Assembly: GCA_003024785.1 (NCBI GenBank) | Contig: PUQB01000280.1 | Location: forward strand, 124,001-188,000 | Length of the DNA: 64,000 nt | Direction of reading: 5' to 3' | Origin: Selaginella tamariscina | Lineage: Eukaryota; Streptophyta; Lycopodiopsida; Selaginellales; Selaginellaceae | Shown here: positions 12,184 to 24,789 of the stretch, one piece after another | Layout of the letters: the number at the start of each line of letters is the position of its first letter | Position numbering within the stretch: position 1 is the stretch's first letter | Notes under the pieces: model-generated | Told to the model about the DNA's origin: nothing | Database searches by the model: none | Seen by the model: the letters and a program-made list of their open reading frames with translations, nothing else | Program-made: the position numbers and the translations under genes

Positions 12184-12349
12184 CTTGCGTGAGAACACGT
12201 GGTCAATGGAATATTCTTTTTCTCCATGGTCAACACAGTATTCTTAGAATATTTCTTTTAAAAAGGTTTTAATATTTTAATACATCAGTGTGACGACCGA
12301 CATCAGGAATTGTCTATTACTATTAGATTTTTTATGCACATGTACGTTT

Positions 12350-12352
<3 letters not shown>

Positions 12353-12420
<68 letters not shown>
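12353..12420. repeat. TA dinucleotide microsatellite (unit 1)
   Basis: Uninterrupted TA run of more than 60 bases. The unit 2 equivalent (19600-19640) is short and interrupted, showing recent length change between otherwise similar units. Confidence 0.95.
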
Positions 12421-12421
<1 letters not shown>

Positions 12422-12995
12422 AGCTCGAATACTTTCATATAAAGATTGTATATATAAAGCATACATGAATAGTGCTCAAGGATTATTTGTAATGTACCCT
12501 CGCCTTTTAAACGTGCAGAGAAAACTTGAAGTGCGACCTTTAGAATGCAAGGCAAAAATAATATTAGCCATTCATTATGTACAATTAACAAAAATTACAT
12601 TTCAATTTTTCATTGCACGTTATTCATTATAATCAACTTCTCAACCAATGAACATATGCATATTTAAAGTGAAACCTTCGTAGAACTTTTAAGTTGACTA
12701 GAGCCTTCTCAAAACATAATAATTTTATATATTCCTTTCATATAATAAAACATAACTTATAAAAAATGATTATTAGTTTTGAAATAGTGATACACATACA
12801 AACTTAAAATACATCCAAATAGTGAGATACAACCCTATTAAATTATTATTTTTAAACAAATGATTACACACAGTCTTGAGATACAACCGTGTTAAATTAT
12901 TAATTTTTAAATAGTATAACACACACACACACATATATATATCTCGAAAACATGTGCTTTTATACATAGAGACATAACACACACACACAATGTAC

Positions 12996-13067
12996 CTATT
13001 ATAATTGGGGCTTGCATTTTAACCATGAGAACATCAGTAGGGTTTGCAACTGCACTTCTTCAATCAC
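12996..13067 (-). pseudogene. Mitochondrial carrier family exon fragment (unit 1)
   Basis: Encodes VANPTDVLMVKMQAPIII, which carries the carrier signature P-x-D-x-x-x-x-K-x-Q (PTDVLMVKMQ). It is bounded by AG on the acceptor side and GT on the donor side, as a spliced exon would be. This copy has two extra bases that break the frame at its start. No other carrier exons were found nearby. Confidence 0.65.
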
Positions 13068-13838
13068 CTGTAATCTTATGATTTTCAACTCAAAATATCA
13101 GCATTTTAAATTTAAAACTATCTAAAATAATAATAAATTAAATTTGGTAATTAGAAATATATACACACCCAGTATAACTTATTAACTTAGAATGTCTCTC
13201 TCCCACAGACACGCACACCTTGAGGGAAGACTTGGCTTACGAGAGTTTACTAATAAAATTAATTACATTTATTAATTCATTATTCACATAAATCATAACG
13301 AGTCAATCCTATGTCAGCTAGTTCAATTATGCATAATATACATAATCTTTATCTAAATAAATTAAATGTATAAATTAACTAGTTCTTAACTAATGATTAT
13401 TTATTTTATTAATTAATGGATTTTTACAAGTGGTAATTCCAATCGAACAGTGAATGTGTTCCTAATTTTCTAAGTTGTTCACGCTTTGTGGCTACATGGG
13501 ATTTTCCAACGATATTTTTGCTTATCTAAGGCAAAAGACCAAGAATATAATACGAATCCAAATTATCACATCTTTATAAATAATGTTTAATCTATCTTAT
13601 ATAATTATTATGTGTAGATTTCTAATTAAATAAAATATAAGATATTCCTGGTGATAACTATATATACTGAGTATATTTTAAAGGTGGCATGGTCTTATTA
13701 AGCTATGTAAGATGGGTTTTTTTCAACAAGAAAAGTTTTTATAAACTTGAAAAGCTAGCACATTTTCTATTGAATTACTGCATTGCTTATCCCAAATTAT
13801 TCTTCCAAGTGCTATTACCTCTTCCTTTGTTACCTTAA

Positions 13839-14830
13839 CTATCTGCTTAAGTTCGTAGCGATGTCACCAAGGACTACCATTTTTAAATCAAAATCAATTT
13901 GATTTAGTTCGAATGACTTATTTGAAAGTTCAACTGCTTTCTTAAAATTATATAGGCCGGTTATTAGTGCGATAAGAACTAAATAGGGTTTCTTCCGCAC
14001 CACTGCCCTTTTAATATCAACATATTTATGGCTTGTCAGCTTTTTTTTAAGCGGTTCATGTATCATCTTTCACTTTGCCCACTGTAACAACATCTCGGTT
14101 TTCGGTAAATTTTGTGAACCTTTGTTTCATTAGTTCGTTGGAAATAGTGTCACACTCGTGTGAAATGTCTTATCTATATCTTAAAAAGATTTTGCTTACT
14201 TGTATCTTCTATACATGAATTTTCTTTTCTTCTTTCACGTTATGAACGTGTCCTTCCCATGTTATGGTCCCATTTTAATTAATTTCTTGCCCTTCTTCCA
14301 ATTCTCCCATACGACCTTCCTTTTTGTGTAATTCTCTTACTTCAGTAACTTCTTCAAAGTCCATGGCTTCATTGTTTATATCATTCTCCAATTTGTTTGT
14401 TGTGTATTTTCATATTTGGTTAGCATTTGTTGTAACTAGGACCCGGGTAGTGTCGTCCATAAGTATCATGATGTTGTTGGATTGGATTTTTATAATAATA
14501 TATGGTCTATATCATTTGGACTTGAACTTATGCCTAATGAAACATAGATTTCCTGGGTAATGCCATACCATTTTGCTTACTCAAAAAATAGGTTATTATT
14601 GTACTCTTCTAAGATGATCATGTCATGCCTTAATTCATGCTTGAATAGCTTACATCCAGTTGTAATAGTCTTTGTCTCACTTATTTCGTTTTCTCAATAT
14701 TATATTCCAATGACATGCGTGATGATGGTATGATAAATTTGATGGGTGTAATTGCATCCAACTCGTATGCTATTGAAAATGAGTAAAATTTGTGGCAACC
14801 TTATAAGTATACAATATGTCCACAATGCTG
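13839..14830 (-). mobile_element. Ty3/gypsy integrase C-terminal fragments (unit 1)
   Basis: On the minus strand, 14830-14700 has AYELDAITPIKFIIPSSRM and RQRLLQLDV, typical of the end of the integrase core in plant Ty3 elements. The stretch 14590-14400 reads KFKSKWYRPYIIIKIQ, matching the GPY/F module, followed by the weak match NEAMDFEEVTEVRELHKKEG. Stops and frame changes interrupt it. A further open piece at 14066-13839 (75 residues, KYVDIKRAVVRKKPYLV) is not identified. The neighbouring reverse transcriptase is on the opposite strand, so the element is rearranged. Confidence 0.65.
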
Positions 14831-14939
14831 AAACTAGCTTCTCGTTGCAATTCTTTCAATTCATATTAATTATCTTAGTTAATACGGTCTTTAATATCTA
14901 GTTAGTAAATTCTACTAATTGTAGTAGTACCAAAAAAAA

Positions 14940-15133
14940 TTAGAAAATTCTACATCTACATCAATTACAAGAAACTAAATGATGTAATAAAGCGGGATAC
15001 ATATCCAATACCCTTTATCAAGGAATTATTGGATATGGTAGTAGGACACGAAATGTACTCATTTTTAAACGGATTCTTGGGATATAACCAAATACAGTAG
15101 AGGAAGCGGATCAACTAAAACATCCTTCATTAG
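14940..15133 (+). mobile_element. Ty3/gypsy reverse transcriptase fragment (unit 1)
   Basis: Reads KKLNDVIKRDTYPIPFIKEL, then MYSFLNGFLGYNQIQ: the N-terminal RT region (compare D-x-Y-P-L-P and FSGYNQI in active elements, with Asn for the catalytic Asp before GF). It stops abruptly at FIS where the LTR-like block begins. Confidence 0.8.
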
Positions 15134-15830
15134 TGTCAGAGTTTTTACTTGGTGTCACAAATGCGGCTTGCCAAGTGCCAACTCTAAAATCCCCCTTAGA
15201 AACCCTACAGAATCTGGTAAAGTAACCCGTATTAGGAACCCAACCTTTAAGAACTCAAGCCCTTAGCTAACTAAGTCCACGAACGAGGCTCACCTTGTGA
15301 ATCAGGATACGCGGACCAGCCGAGCTATAGGTATCATTCCTAGCTTGGCATGGTTAAGGCAACCGGAGCAAGGCCTCAACCATTAGTTTTGCAGAACATA
15401 AACTCGGGCAATGCCCTTGAGCTTGCGAACAAGTTTTCGAACCAAGAAATTTGACTAACTCCTTAGAAGTGACTATCCTTGTCCCAAAGGCAAGATCTTG
15501 CCTGATAAGGATAGTTTAACGCAAAGGTGGGACGTACCCCTGTCGTGTGAAAGTCTGGGTGGCACAACAGAGGGTTGCGCCTTGACGACACAAGCTTAGC
15601 TTGCACCGGTAGAAGGTTAACAAGCTCTCTTTTGAACACAGGAAGCCTCACTATATATACTCTACCTTAATTATGGGACAAAGAGCCCCCATTTTCCTAA
15701 ATGAGTAAGTGGGCTAGCACGGAAATGCCAACCCTTAATGAAAATGAGTTGTCCTAACCTAACCCCTAGGGTGGGTTTAGCGTGTGGGGTTAGGTCAACC
15801 CTAGGGGTGTCCCTAACCTTTTTTTTACAA
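15134..15830 (+). mobile_element. LTR-like block (unit 1)
   Basis: About 695 bases beginning TGTCAGAG and ending TTTTTTACA, with TG...CA termini as in LTRs. It contains phrases such as GTAGGAGGTTAACGAGCTC and GGGTGGGTTTAGCG. It abuts the broken RT on the left and the minisatellite on the right. No target-site duplication was found, so it may be a solo LTR or a recombined junction. Confidence 0.55.
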
Positions 15831-18800
15831 GCTATATCTTGCCATGGTAGACCATGTTGTGATGGTTATAGTTCAATTGGAGCCAACATATGTGGACATC
15901 TTCTTTTAAGTGTAACATTTCATATGAAGCCACAACATGGATATATCCTTTGAACTTAATGATTGATTACTTCGCAATAGAGCCACAAAAGTGAGCATCT
16001 CCATTAGACTTAAATGGCTTTCCTAAGAAATAAACATCTCCCTTAGACTTGACAATTAATTATTCTTATCTTGACTTAAAATGAAGCCATGATAATGAAC
16101 ATCTCCTTAGACTTGCTGGTTGGTTACTCTTATACAAAATGGAGCCACAATAGTGAACATGTATCTTCTTTAGACTTAACATAATTCCTATTACCTAAAA
16201 TGGAGTTATAAAAGTGGATATTTTCTTTAAAACTTAACAATTGATTCTTCTTACTTGAAATGGAATCACAACAATGCACAACTCTCTTGAACTTAATAGT
16301 TAATTATTCTTACCTAAGATGGAGTTATAAAAACGAATATCTTTCTTAGACTTGATAGGAAAGCCACAATAATAGACAATGTCCTTAAACTTGATACCTG
16401 AGATGAAGTTACAATGTGGACATTTCTCTTAGACTTGACAATCGATTATTCTTACCTAAAAATGGAATTATAAAAGTAGGCATCTCCTTGTGTTGAACTT
16501 AAAGTACGACCAAAGGTTAGGTATTAACATATAAAGTCATATTTTTAATAAACTTGCATAAAAAGTTTTGCCATTTATTTATTGTTGTAACATTTCATGG
16601 CTATGTTATAATTAATTTATTTAAATTTATTTATTTAAATAGATTAAAAGTTAACTAATAAAGCATAAAATGTTTTATGCATATTTTCTTAATTTTCTAA
16701 TTTTTAATTCATTTACAAAACCATCTCATTTGTGCCATTTTTTTTTTTAAATTTCTTTTTACTATGAGTCCATTGAGTAGAGAGTAATTTCCTTGACTAG
16801 TTATTAGTCATGCCGCGACTCATGCGATAAGTTTATTATCAAAATAACAACATTTCAATAATTAAATTCTAACATAGAATCTTATGCATTACTTTTATTT
16901 CATGTTTACATATAATTTTTAACTATGTTTCTTACCTCGTGTTATACAGCAATTAGTATTTAATATGGTAAAAGTTTAACAATAACCTGGAATTAGAATT
17001 CACAATTAAATACTGATTATCATTTGCATAAAGATACATACAAATCATCATTAAAATTGTGAAGTTTGAGTGTAATTAGTTTGAATCTAAATTGTTGTGA
17101 AACTATTTCCTAAACAATTTTAAAATTCTTTCATAAATGAAAATTTTAATTATGAATAAACACGATCAACATCTGTTGAACTAAAAATTTTATGCACTCT
17201 CTAGTCGCTTTTATACACTCATGCATATTTATCATTTGGAATGATTTGAATTTAGAGAATTTAATATTTTTCCCCTTGTAGAGTTTATATTTTTACTCAA
17301 TTATTTATGTTTTTAACTTTAAATTTAATATAAATATTAGTCAACTATAAATATAAACTATAATATTTTATTTGAATTTATTAAGACGTACAAAAATAAT
17401 ATAAGAGTAATACATTTATTTATTAATAGATTTCTAAAATATAAAGTTTTTAAAATGCATATGTATATTAAAATTAATAAACATTTAAACTCTGTACTGT
17501 TGAGGAAATTGCGGGTTTACCAAATTAAAAAGTCAAATGCTTATTAAAGCCTATTTACTAAATCTATTACCCTTGAAATTTGCTAATTAAAACAGAGTCT
17601 AGACTTTGCTATCTTTTATATACATATGTATTCTAAATTTTATAAATTAGTTAATAAATATTTTATTTCTTCTATATTCATATTCATAATTAATGATCAA
17701 TTATACTTCCTTGTTTAAAATATAAGTTAGAAATATAAAGTTACAAAAAGATTACATGTACAGTTTAATAATTTAAAAGAAATATTTTCTTATAACTTTG
17801 TAATGTTAATATATTATGTATGCAGAACCTTTGCAGGATGTTTAATATATCAATCCAATGACAGATACCACTTCTCCTCTATACTCTATACATATATACA
17901 TGTTTGGTGAAAACGAAATTCCTATGAGATGCTGAGCCTACTCCACGTGGGGTGGGTGGGGGCCCAAATCGAGCCACTTGCACTCTGACAGACAAGCAAT
18001 CTAAAATCCCTTAAACACACACACAGTATGTATAGCATATGCACATGTGAAAGAAATGATGATTATTGATCTGGAATTGCACTAATTTAACCTCTTCATT
18101 AGTCACGGCCTTCGTGTGATCTTTAATATATCGATCCAACGGTGGGATACCAATTACCTCTCATACTGAATCTGAAATACGAGGAAACCTTGTTTTTATA
18201 TTTTGACAGAACAAACATATCCTAATTACATTTTTTTTTCCTCGTTGACGTTTATCACGTGGAACGCGAGAACGCATGGTAAACGAGGGGTATCCATCCC
18301 ACGTGTAAGTATGCTTATGTCAATACCCTTGCTTCCTTGGGCCCAAAACCTACTTTTTCTGTCTCATATCCATGTAGGGATACATCCTAAGAGCTGGTCA
18401 AAATGTGTCTAATTAAGTCAAGAATCAGCTATAGCATGTCTAGTGCTTCTTAGAATCTATATCTCCTAAAATCTGTTATGACCCTAAAGAATAACTTGGA
18501 ATGAATGAATCCTGTAAGAATTGCTTGTATGGGTTGCTATAAGAATCTTTACAACTCCTCAGAATCGGAGTGCCTCACGGAATCCTTTTGAAATCACAAG
18601 AAAATCAATTGCAACAAATTTACCTTATACGAATTCCCTAGCTGTGGCACACATAAAAAGAAAGAGCGATCCATCTCAAACAATGAATGAATGAAATGAA
18701 TGAGAACGAGTGAAGGTTGGTGAATCGCTCAGCCAGCGTTTTACTGTACATACACGTCAAATGAAAACGCTCTATTGTAGTTAGTTTTACCGGAGCTGAT

Positions 18801-18945
18801 TCGGCTCCATGTGCCGTATTCATATGTTGATTCAATCAATATGTTTATATTCATATTAATAGATCTGTCAACGGAAGCATTATAATCTCCATTTAATTAA
18901 TTACCCTTTAAATGTGTACGTAAAAGAGATAATCTATTAGATTAA

Positions 18946-19390
18946 TTAAATTCCAGGTACAATTTCAAACTGTAGCAGCGGAGTTGACAAAGTTGGCGGA
19001 GAGATGGGGGATGGAACTAAAGATGGAGGCAAGCTCAATATTGGGGGTCGAACCATAACTTGGGATTTAGGAGCAGAACTAGGAATACCTAGTGGTGGCG
19101 TCTGTGTTTTCACGAGAATTCCACATGGAGGCACATGCACTTCAATATCATCCTTTTTTCCCCTTTTGCTCGACCCATTGTCTTCCACGGTAGATGTCCT
19201 CTTAGAGCCTGAATACTTCAAGAACAGGACGATTAGTAATCTGGAAATGCACCAATTTACCCTCTTCATTACACGCCGCATTTGCATGATTTGAAATATA
19301 TCGATCCAACAACTTCTCCTCTAATACATATGCACCTGTCATGATGTGAATATGAAATGTAAGCAACCCTAGGAATGTGTCTTGCTTTTA
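18946..19390 (-). pseudogene. Unrecognised reading frame, Pro-rich C-terminus (unit 2)
   Basis: Counterpart of 11696-12151 in unit 2, same tail. A two-base deletion (19212) shifts the frame between the VHFQITN part and the SGSKRTST part, so the long frame is broken. Confidence 0.5.
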
Positions 19391-19398
19391 TACTCCGC

Positions 19399-19432
19399 AA
19401 AAAGGTTATCCTAATAGTAGGATAACCTTTTT
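19399..19432. repeat. Perfect 15-bp inverted repeat (unit 2)
   Basis: Identical hairpin to 12150-12183. The unit 4 version (38791-38824) has an extra G and is imperfect. Confidence 0.9.
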
Positions 19433-20202
19433 CTTGCGTGAGAACACGTGGTCAATGGAATATTCTTTTTCTCCATGGTCAACACAGTATTCTTAGAATA
19501 TTTTTTAAAAAGGTTTTAATATTTTAATACATCAGTGTGACGACCGACATCAGGAATTGTCTATTACTATTAGATTTTTTATGCACATGTACGTTTTACT
19601 ATATTATATATATTATATATATATATATATATTATATATTGAGCTCAAAGATTGTATATATAAAGCATACATGAATAGTGCTCAAGGATTATATTTGTAA
19701 TGTACCCTCGCCTTTTAAACGTGCAGAGAAAACTTGAAGTGCGACCTTTAGAATGCAAGGCAAAAATAATATTAGAAATTCATTATGTACAATTCAACAA
19801 AAATTACATTTCAATTTTTCATTGCACGTTATTCATTATAATCAACTTCTCAACCAATGAACATATGCATATTTAAAGTGAAACCTTCGTAGAACTTTTA
19901 AGTTGACTAGAGCCTTCTCAAAACATAATAATTTTATATATTCCTTTCATATATAAAACATAACTTATAAAAAATGATTATTAGTTTTGAAATAGTGATA
20001 CACATACAAACTTAAAATACATCCAAATAGTAAGATACAACCCTATTAAATTATTATTTTTAAACAAATGATATTACACACAGTCTTGAGATACAACCAT
20101 GTTAAATTATTAATTTTTAAATAGTATACACACACACACATATATATATCTCGAAAACATGTGCTTTTATACATAGAGACATAACACACACACACAATGT
20201 AC

Positions 20203-20272
20203 CTATTATAATTGGGGCTTGCATTTTAACCATGAGAACATCAGTAGGGTTTGCAACTGCACTTCCAATCAC
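20203..20272 (-). pseudogene. Mitochondrial carrier family exon fragment (unit 2)
   Basis: In-frame version of the same 70-base exon: VIGSAVANPTDVLMVKMQAP, flanked by AG and GT. The family (SLC25; best resemblance UCP/dicarboxylate-type carriers with NPTD) moves metabolites across the inner mitochondrial membrane. One exon only, so no functional carrier. Confidence 0.7.
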
Positions 20273-21049
20273 CTGTAATCTTATGATTTTCAACTCAAAA
20301 TATCAGCATTTTAAATTTAAAACTATCTAAAATAATAATAAATTAAATTTGGTAATTAGAAATATATACACACCCAGTATAACTTATTAACTTAGAATGT
20401 CTCTCTCCCACAGACACGCACACCTTGAGGGAAGACTTGGCTTACGAGAGTTTACTAATAAAATTAATTACATTTATTAATTCATTATTCACATAAATCA
20501 TAACGAGTCAATCCTATGTCAGCTAGTTCAATTATGCATAATATACATAATCTTTATCTAAATAAATTAAATGTATAAATTAACTAGTTCTTAACTAATG
20601 ATTATTTATTTTATTAATTAATGGATTTTTACAAGTGGTAATTCCAATCGAACAGTGAATTGTGTTCCTAATTTTCTAAGTTGTTCACGCTTTGTGGCTA
20701 CATGGTTTTCCAACGATATTTTTGCTTATCTAAGGCAAAAGGACCAAGAATATAATACGAATCCAAATTATCACATCTTTATAAATAATGTTTAATATAT
20801 CTTATATAATTATTATGTGTAGATTTCTAATTAAATAAAATATAAGATATTCCTGGTGATAACTATAATATATACTGAGTATATTTTAAAGGTGGCATGG
20901 TCTTATTAAGCTAGTTATAAAGTATGTAAGATGGGTTTTTTTCAACAAGAAAAGTTTTTATAAACTTGAAAAACTAGCACATTTTCTATTGAATTACTGC
21001 ATTGCTTATCCCAAATTATTCTTCCAAGTGCTATGATGTCGTCCTTTGT

Positions 21050-22080
21050 TACCTCAACGATCTGCTTAAGTTCGTAGCGATGTCACCAAGGACTACCATT
21101 TTTAAATCAAAATCAATTTGATTTAGTTGAATGACTTATTTGAAAGTTCAACTGCTTTCTTAAAATTATATAGGTCGGTTGTTAGTGTGATAAGAACTAA
21201 ATAGGGTTTCTTCCGCACCACTGCCCTTTTAATATCAACATATTTATGGCTTGTCAGATTTTTTTTAAGCGGTTCATGTATCATCTTTCACTTTGCCCAC
21301 TGTAACAACATCTCAGTTTTCAGTAAATTTTGTGAACCTTTGTTTCATTAGTTCGTTGGAAATAGTGTCACGTGTGTGAAATGTCTTATCTATATCTTAA
21401 AAAGATTTTGCTTACTTGTATCTTCTAAACATGAATTTTCTTTTCTTCTTTTACGTTATGAATGTGTCCTTCCCATGTTATGGTCCCATTTTAATTAATT
21501 TCTTGCCCTTCTTCCAATTCTCCCATAGGACCTTCCTTTTTGTGTAATTCTCTTACTTCAGTGACTTCTTCAAAGTCCATGGCTTCATCGTTTATATCAT
21601 TCTCCAGTTTGTTTGTTGTGTATTTTCATATTTGGTTAGCATTTGTTGTAACTAGGACCCGGGTAGTGTCGTCCATAAGTATCATGATGTTGTTGGATTG
21701 GATTTTTATAATAATATATGGTCTATATCATTTGAACTTGAACTTATACCTATGTTTCCTAATGAAACATAGATTTCCTGGGTAATGCCATACCATTTTG
21801 CTTACTCAAAAAATAGGTCATTATTGTACTCTTTTAAATGATCGTGTCATGCCTTAATTCATGCTTGAATAGCTTCCATCCAGTTGTAATAATCTTTGTC
21901 TCACTTGTTTCGTTTTCTCAATATTATATTCCAGTGACATGCGTGATGATTGTATGATAAATTTGATGGGTGTAATTGCATCCAACTCGTATGCTATTGA
22001 AAATGAGTAAAATTTGTGGCAACATTATAAGTAGTACAATATGTCCACGATGCTGAAACTAGCTTCTTGTCCCAATTCTT
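21050..22080 (-). mobile_element. Ty3/gypsy integrase C-terminal fragments (unit 2)
   Basis: Counterpart of the unit 1 pieces with the same order and similar lesions. Confidence 0.65.
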
Positions 22081-22149
22081 TCAATTCATATTGATTATCT
22101 TAGTTAATACGGTCTTTAATATCTAGTTAGTAAATTCTACTAATTGTAG

Positions 22150-22360
22150 TAGTATCAAAAAAAATTAGAAAATTCTACATCTACATCAATTACAAGAAAC
22201 TAAATGATGTAATAAAGCGGGATACATATCCAATACCCTTTATTAAGGAATTATTGGATATGGTAGTAGGACACGACATGTACTCATTTTTAAACGGATT
22301 CTTGGGATATAACCAAATACAAGTAGAGGAAGCGGATCAACTAAAGACATCCTTCATTAG
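22150..22360 (+). mobile_element. Ty3/gypsy reverse transcriptase fragment (unit 2)
   Basis: Same RT piece as in unit 1, cut at the same base by the LTR-like block. Confidence 0.8.
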
Positions 22361-23060
22361 TGTCAGAGTTTTTACTTGGTGCCACAAAGGCGGCTTGCCA
22401 AGTGCCAATTCTAGAATCCCCTCTTAGAAACCACACGGAATCTGGTAAAGTAACCCGTATTAGGAATCCAACCTTTAGGAACTCAATCCCCTAGCTAACT
22501 AAGTCTAGGAACGAGGCTCACCTTGTGAATTAGGATACGCGGACCAGTCGAGCTATAGGTATCGTTCCTAGCTTGGCATGGTTGAGGCAGCCGGAGCAAG
22601 GCCTCAACCATTAGTTTTGCAGAACGTAAACTCAAGTAATGCCTTTGAGCTTGCGAGCAAGTTTTTAAACCAAGAAATTTAATTAATTCCTTAAAAGTGA
22701 CGTATCCCTGTCCGAAAGGCAAGATCCTGCCTACGATAAGGATAGTTTAACCCAAAGGTGAGACGTACCCCTGCCGTGTGGAAGTCCGGGCGGCACACAG
22801 AGGGTTGCGCCTTGACGACACAAGCTTAGCTTGCACCGGTAGGAGGTTAACGAGCTCTCTTTTGAACACAGGAAGCCTCACTACATATACTCTATCTTAA
22901 TTATGGGACGGAGAACCCCCGTTTTCCTAAATGAGTAAGTGGGCTAGCACAGAAATGCCAGCCCTTAGTGAAAATGAATTGTCCTAACCTAACCCCTAGG
23001 GTGGGTTTAGCGCGTGGGGTTAGGTCAACCCTAGGGGTGTCCCTAACCCTTTTTTTTACA
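22361..23060 (+). mobile_element. LTR-like block (unit 2)
   Basis: Second copy, same ends (TGTCAGAG ... TTTTACA) and same neighbours. Confidence 0.55.
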
Positions 23061-23068
23061 AGTTATAT

Positions 23069-23310
23069 CTTGCCATGGTAGACCATGTTGTGATGGTTAT
23101 AGTTCAATTGGAGCCAACATATGTGGACATCTTCTTTAAGTGTAACATTTCATATGAAGCCACAACATGGATATATCCTTTGAACTTAATGATTGATTAC
23201 TTCACGATAGAGCCACAAAAGTGAGCATCTCAAAGTGAGCATCTCCATTAGACTTAAAACAGCTTTCCTAAGAAATAAACATTTCCCTTAGACTTGATAA
23301 TAGGTTACTT
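23069..23310 (+). repeat. Macro-repeat unit 3, left fragment
   Basis: Matches the first 240 bases of units 1 and 2. Homology stops near 23310 (after CTTAGACTTGATAATAGG), where the palindrome-array block begins about 70 bases later. Confidence 0.85.
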
Positions 23311-23382
23311 AATAATATGCATGTGCAATAATACATAATTATGTATAAAGATAATATTTCATGCTTATTAATAGAACTGATG

Positions 23383-24240
23383 GGCGGGATTAATCCCGCC
23401 GTAGACTCTACCCCTTCGGAGTGAGTCGGCGGGATTAATCCCGCGTCGACTCTACCCCATCGGAGAGTGTCGGCGAGTTAATCCCGCCGTCGACTCTACC
23501 CCATCGAAGAGAGTTGACAGGATTAATCCCGCCGCCGATTCCCTCATGCAAGGAAGAATCGGCGGGATTAATCCCATCTGGTACTTCCTCGTCAGAGAGA
23601 GCGGCAGGATTAATCGCACCGTGGACTCCCTCCGATGAGGAAGTACCGGCGGATTAATCCCGCCGCGGATCTTCCTCGTCGGTGAGAGTTGGCGGGATTA
23701 ATCCCGCTGTAAATCCCTCCGATGAGGAAGAGGGGCGGGATTAATCCCGTCCACAACACTGACAACGGAGAATAGGTAGCGGGATTAATTCTGCCCACAA
23801 CTCTGACGACGGGGAATAAGCGGCAGGATTAATCCCGCCTACAACTCTCTTTATGAAACTATAATTCCAAAGAGATTCAGGATGAATCCTGCTCACAAAT
23901 ATTTAAAACAAGAAAGTGGTGGCGAGATTAATCCGCCACCCCTTCTCTGCCTCATAAAATGGTTGGCGAGATTAATCCCGTAAAATAACTTTTTCTAATA
24001 AATTTAAGTAACTCTTTATCAGTTGAGAGAGTTATCGGCGGATTAATCCCGCCGCTCTTTTTAAGAGGCAGAGAAGCATTGTCCGGACTAATTCTGCCAT
24101 TAGTTATTCAAAGAGATGGGTGGCGGGATTAATCTCGCCACCTCTTCAAGAGACGAAAAAAATGGCCGGATTAATCCCGCCGCCCCGGCTAACCGAGAAT
24201 ATTAAGTTAGAAGTATATTAAACGGGATAAATCCTAACAG
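23383..24240. repeat. Array 1 of the palindrome GGCGGGATTAATCCCGCC
   Basis: About 19 perfect or degenerate copies of an 18-bp perfect palindrome. The first eleven start at about 23383, 23428, 23472, 23516, 23561, 23603, 23648, 23691, 23734, 23777 and 23822, that is every 42-45 bases. Later copies (to about 24220) are more spread and degraded. Spacers are GC-rich and related to each other (GTCGACTCTACCCCATCGGA, CCCTCCGATGAGGAAGTACC), so the true unit is about 44 bases. No coding sequence is likely here. Confidence 0.95.
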
Positions 24241-24760
24241 CATATATTGTAATCCTATTGCATTATTAAATCCCTAAATTCTAAAATTTAAGAGAGAATG
24301 TAAAAGAGTGAATCTTTATAAATATATTTAAAATTGTTTATAATACTTACTTGTAAACAGCACTGAAGGCGCCGTGCTTTCCTATAAATAATAGCGCATC
24401 CAATTTAATGTCGCTCTTGAGCTGATTACTAAGAAGAAAAAAGAAAATCTGAAGAGTGAAAAATAAAGAAATGAAGAAATCCTTGCCGAAGAAAGAACCA
24501 GATTTGAATTTGAGTGGGAAATTAAATGCATTTTCAAATTTACATGTCAGACCGACAATACTTATGTCAGAAATTCGAAACGTTTGAAATAACAGAAAAG
24601 AAAATTTAAGATGAGTTAAAACAAATAACCGACAGTCTGACATATATACTCTCTAATTCCAATGAGTTTTTAAAATTGCATTTAATCTCATTCAAGTGCT
24701 TCAAGCTGTTTAATATTACGAAATTTTTATAATTATTTTACATTCTTAATATTCAAGTAT
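24241..24760. other. Gene-free interval
   Basis: AT-rich DNA with one 98-codon minus-strand frame (24643-24347) rich in Phe and Ser. That frame shows no recognisable domain and is probably chance. Confidence 0.6.
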
Positions 24761-24789
24761 ATATTATTAAGTTTATATATATATATATA

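Larger units (their letters stand above)
8549..15837 (+). repeat. Macro-repeat unit 1 (about 7.2 kb)
   Basis: Starts at CTTGCCATGGTAGACCATG and runs to the next occurrence of the same phrase. It is near-identical over long stretches to unit 2. Internal anchors such as TTCCAGGTACAATTTC recur 7250 bases later (11701 and 18951). In order it holds the minisatellite, 4 kb of AT-rich DNA, three related pieces of an unrecognised reading frame (10560-12150), a TA microsatellite, a mitochondrial-carrier exon, integrase pieces (-), reverse transcriptase (+) and the LTR-like block. Confidence 0.9.
15838..23068 (+). repeat. Macro-repeat unit 2 (about 7.2 kb)
   Basis: Head-to-tail copy of unit 1 with the same internal order. 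Differences are mostly 1-10 base indels. Its TA tract (19600-19640) is shorter and interrupted, and it lacks the 170-base insertion at 8741. Confidence 0.9.

Noticed and set aside
13839..14066. Host gene on the minus strand
   Set aside because: Lies in the repeat unit next to integrase fragments and is repeated in other units; probably retroelement debris.
15134..15830. Complete LTR retrotransposon between two LTR-like blocks (15134 to 23060)
   Set aside because: No primer-binding site after the block, no ordered gag-pol between copies, and the blocks repeat as part of the macro-unit.
24347..24643. 98-codon minus-strand frame
   Set aside because: Phe/Ser-rich, no domain, no splice context, in AT-rich DNA.
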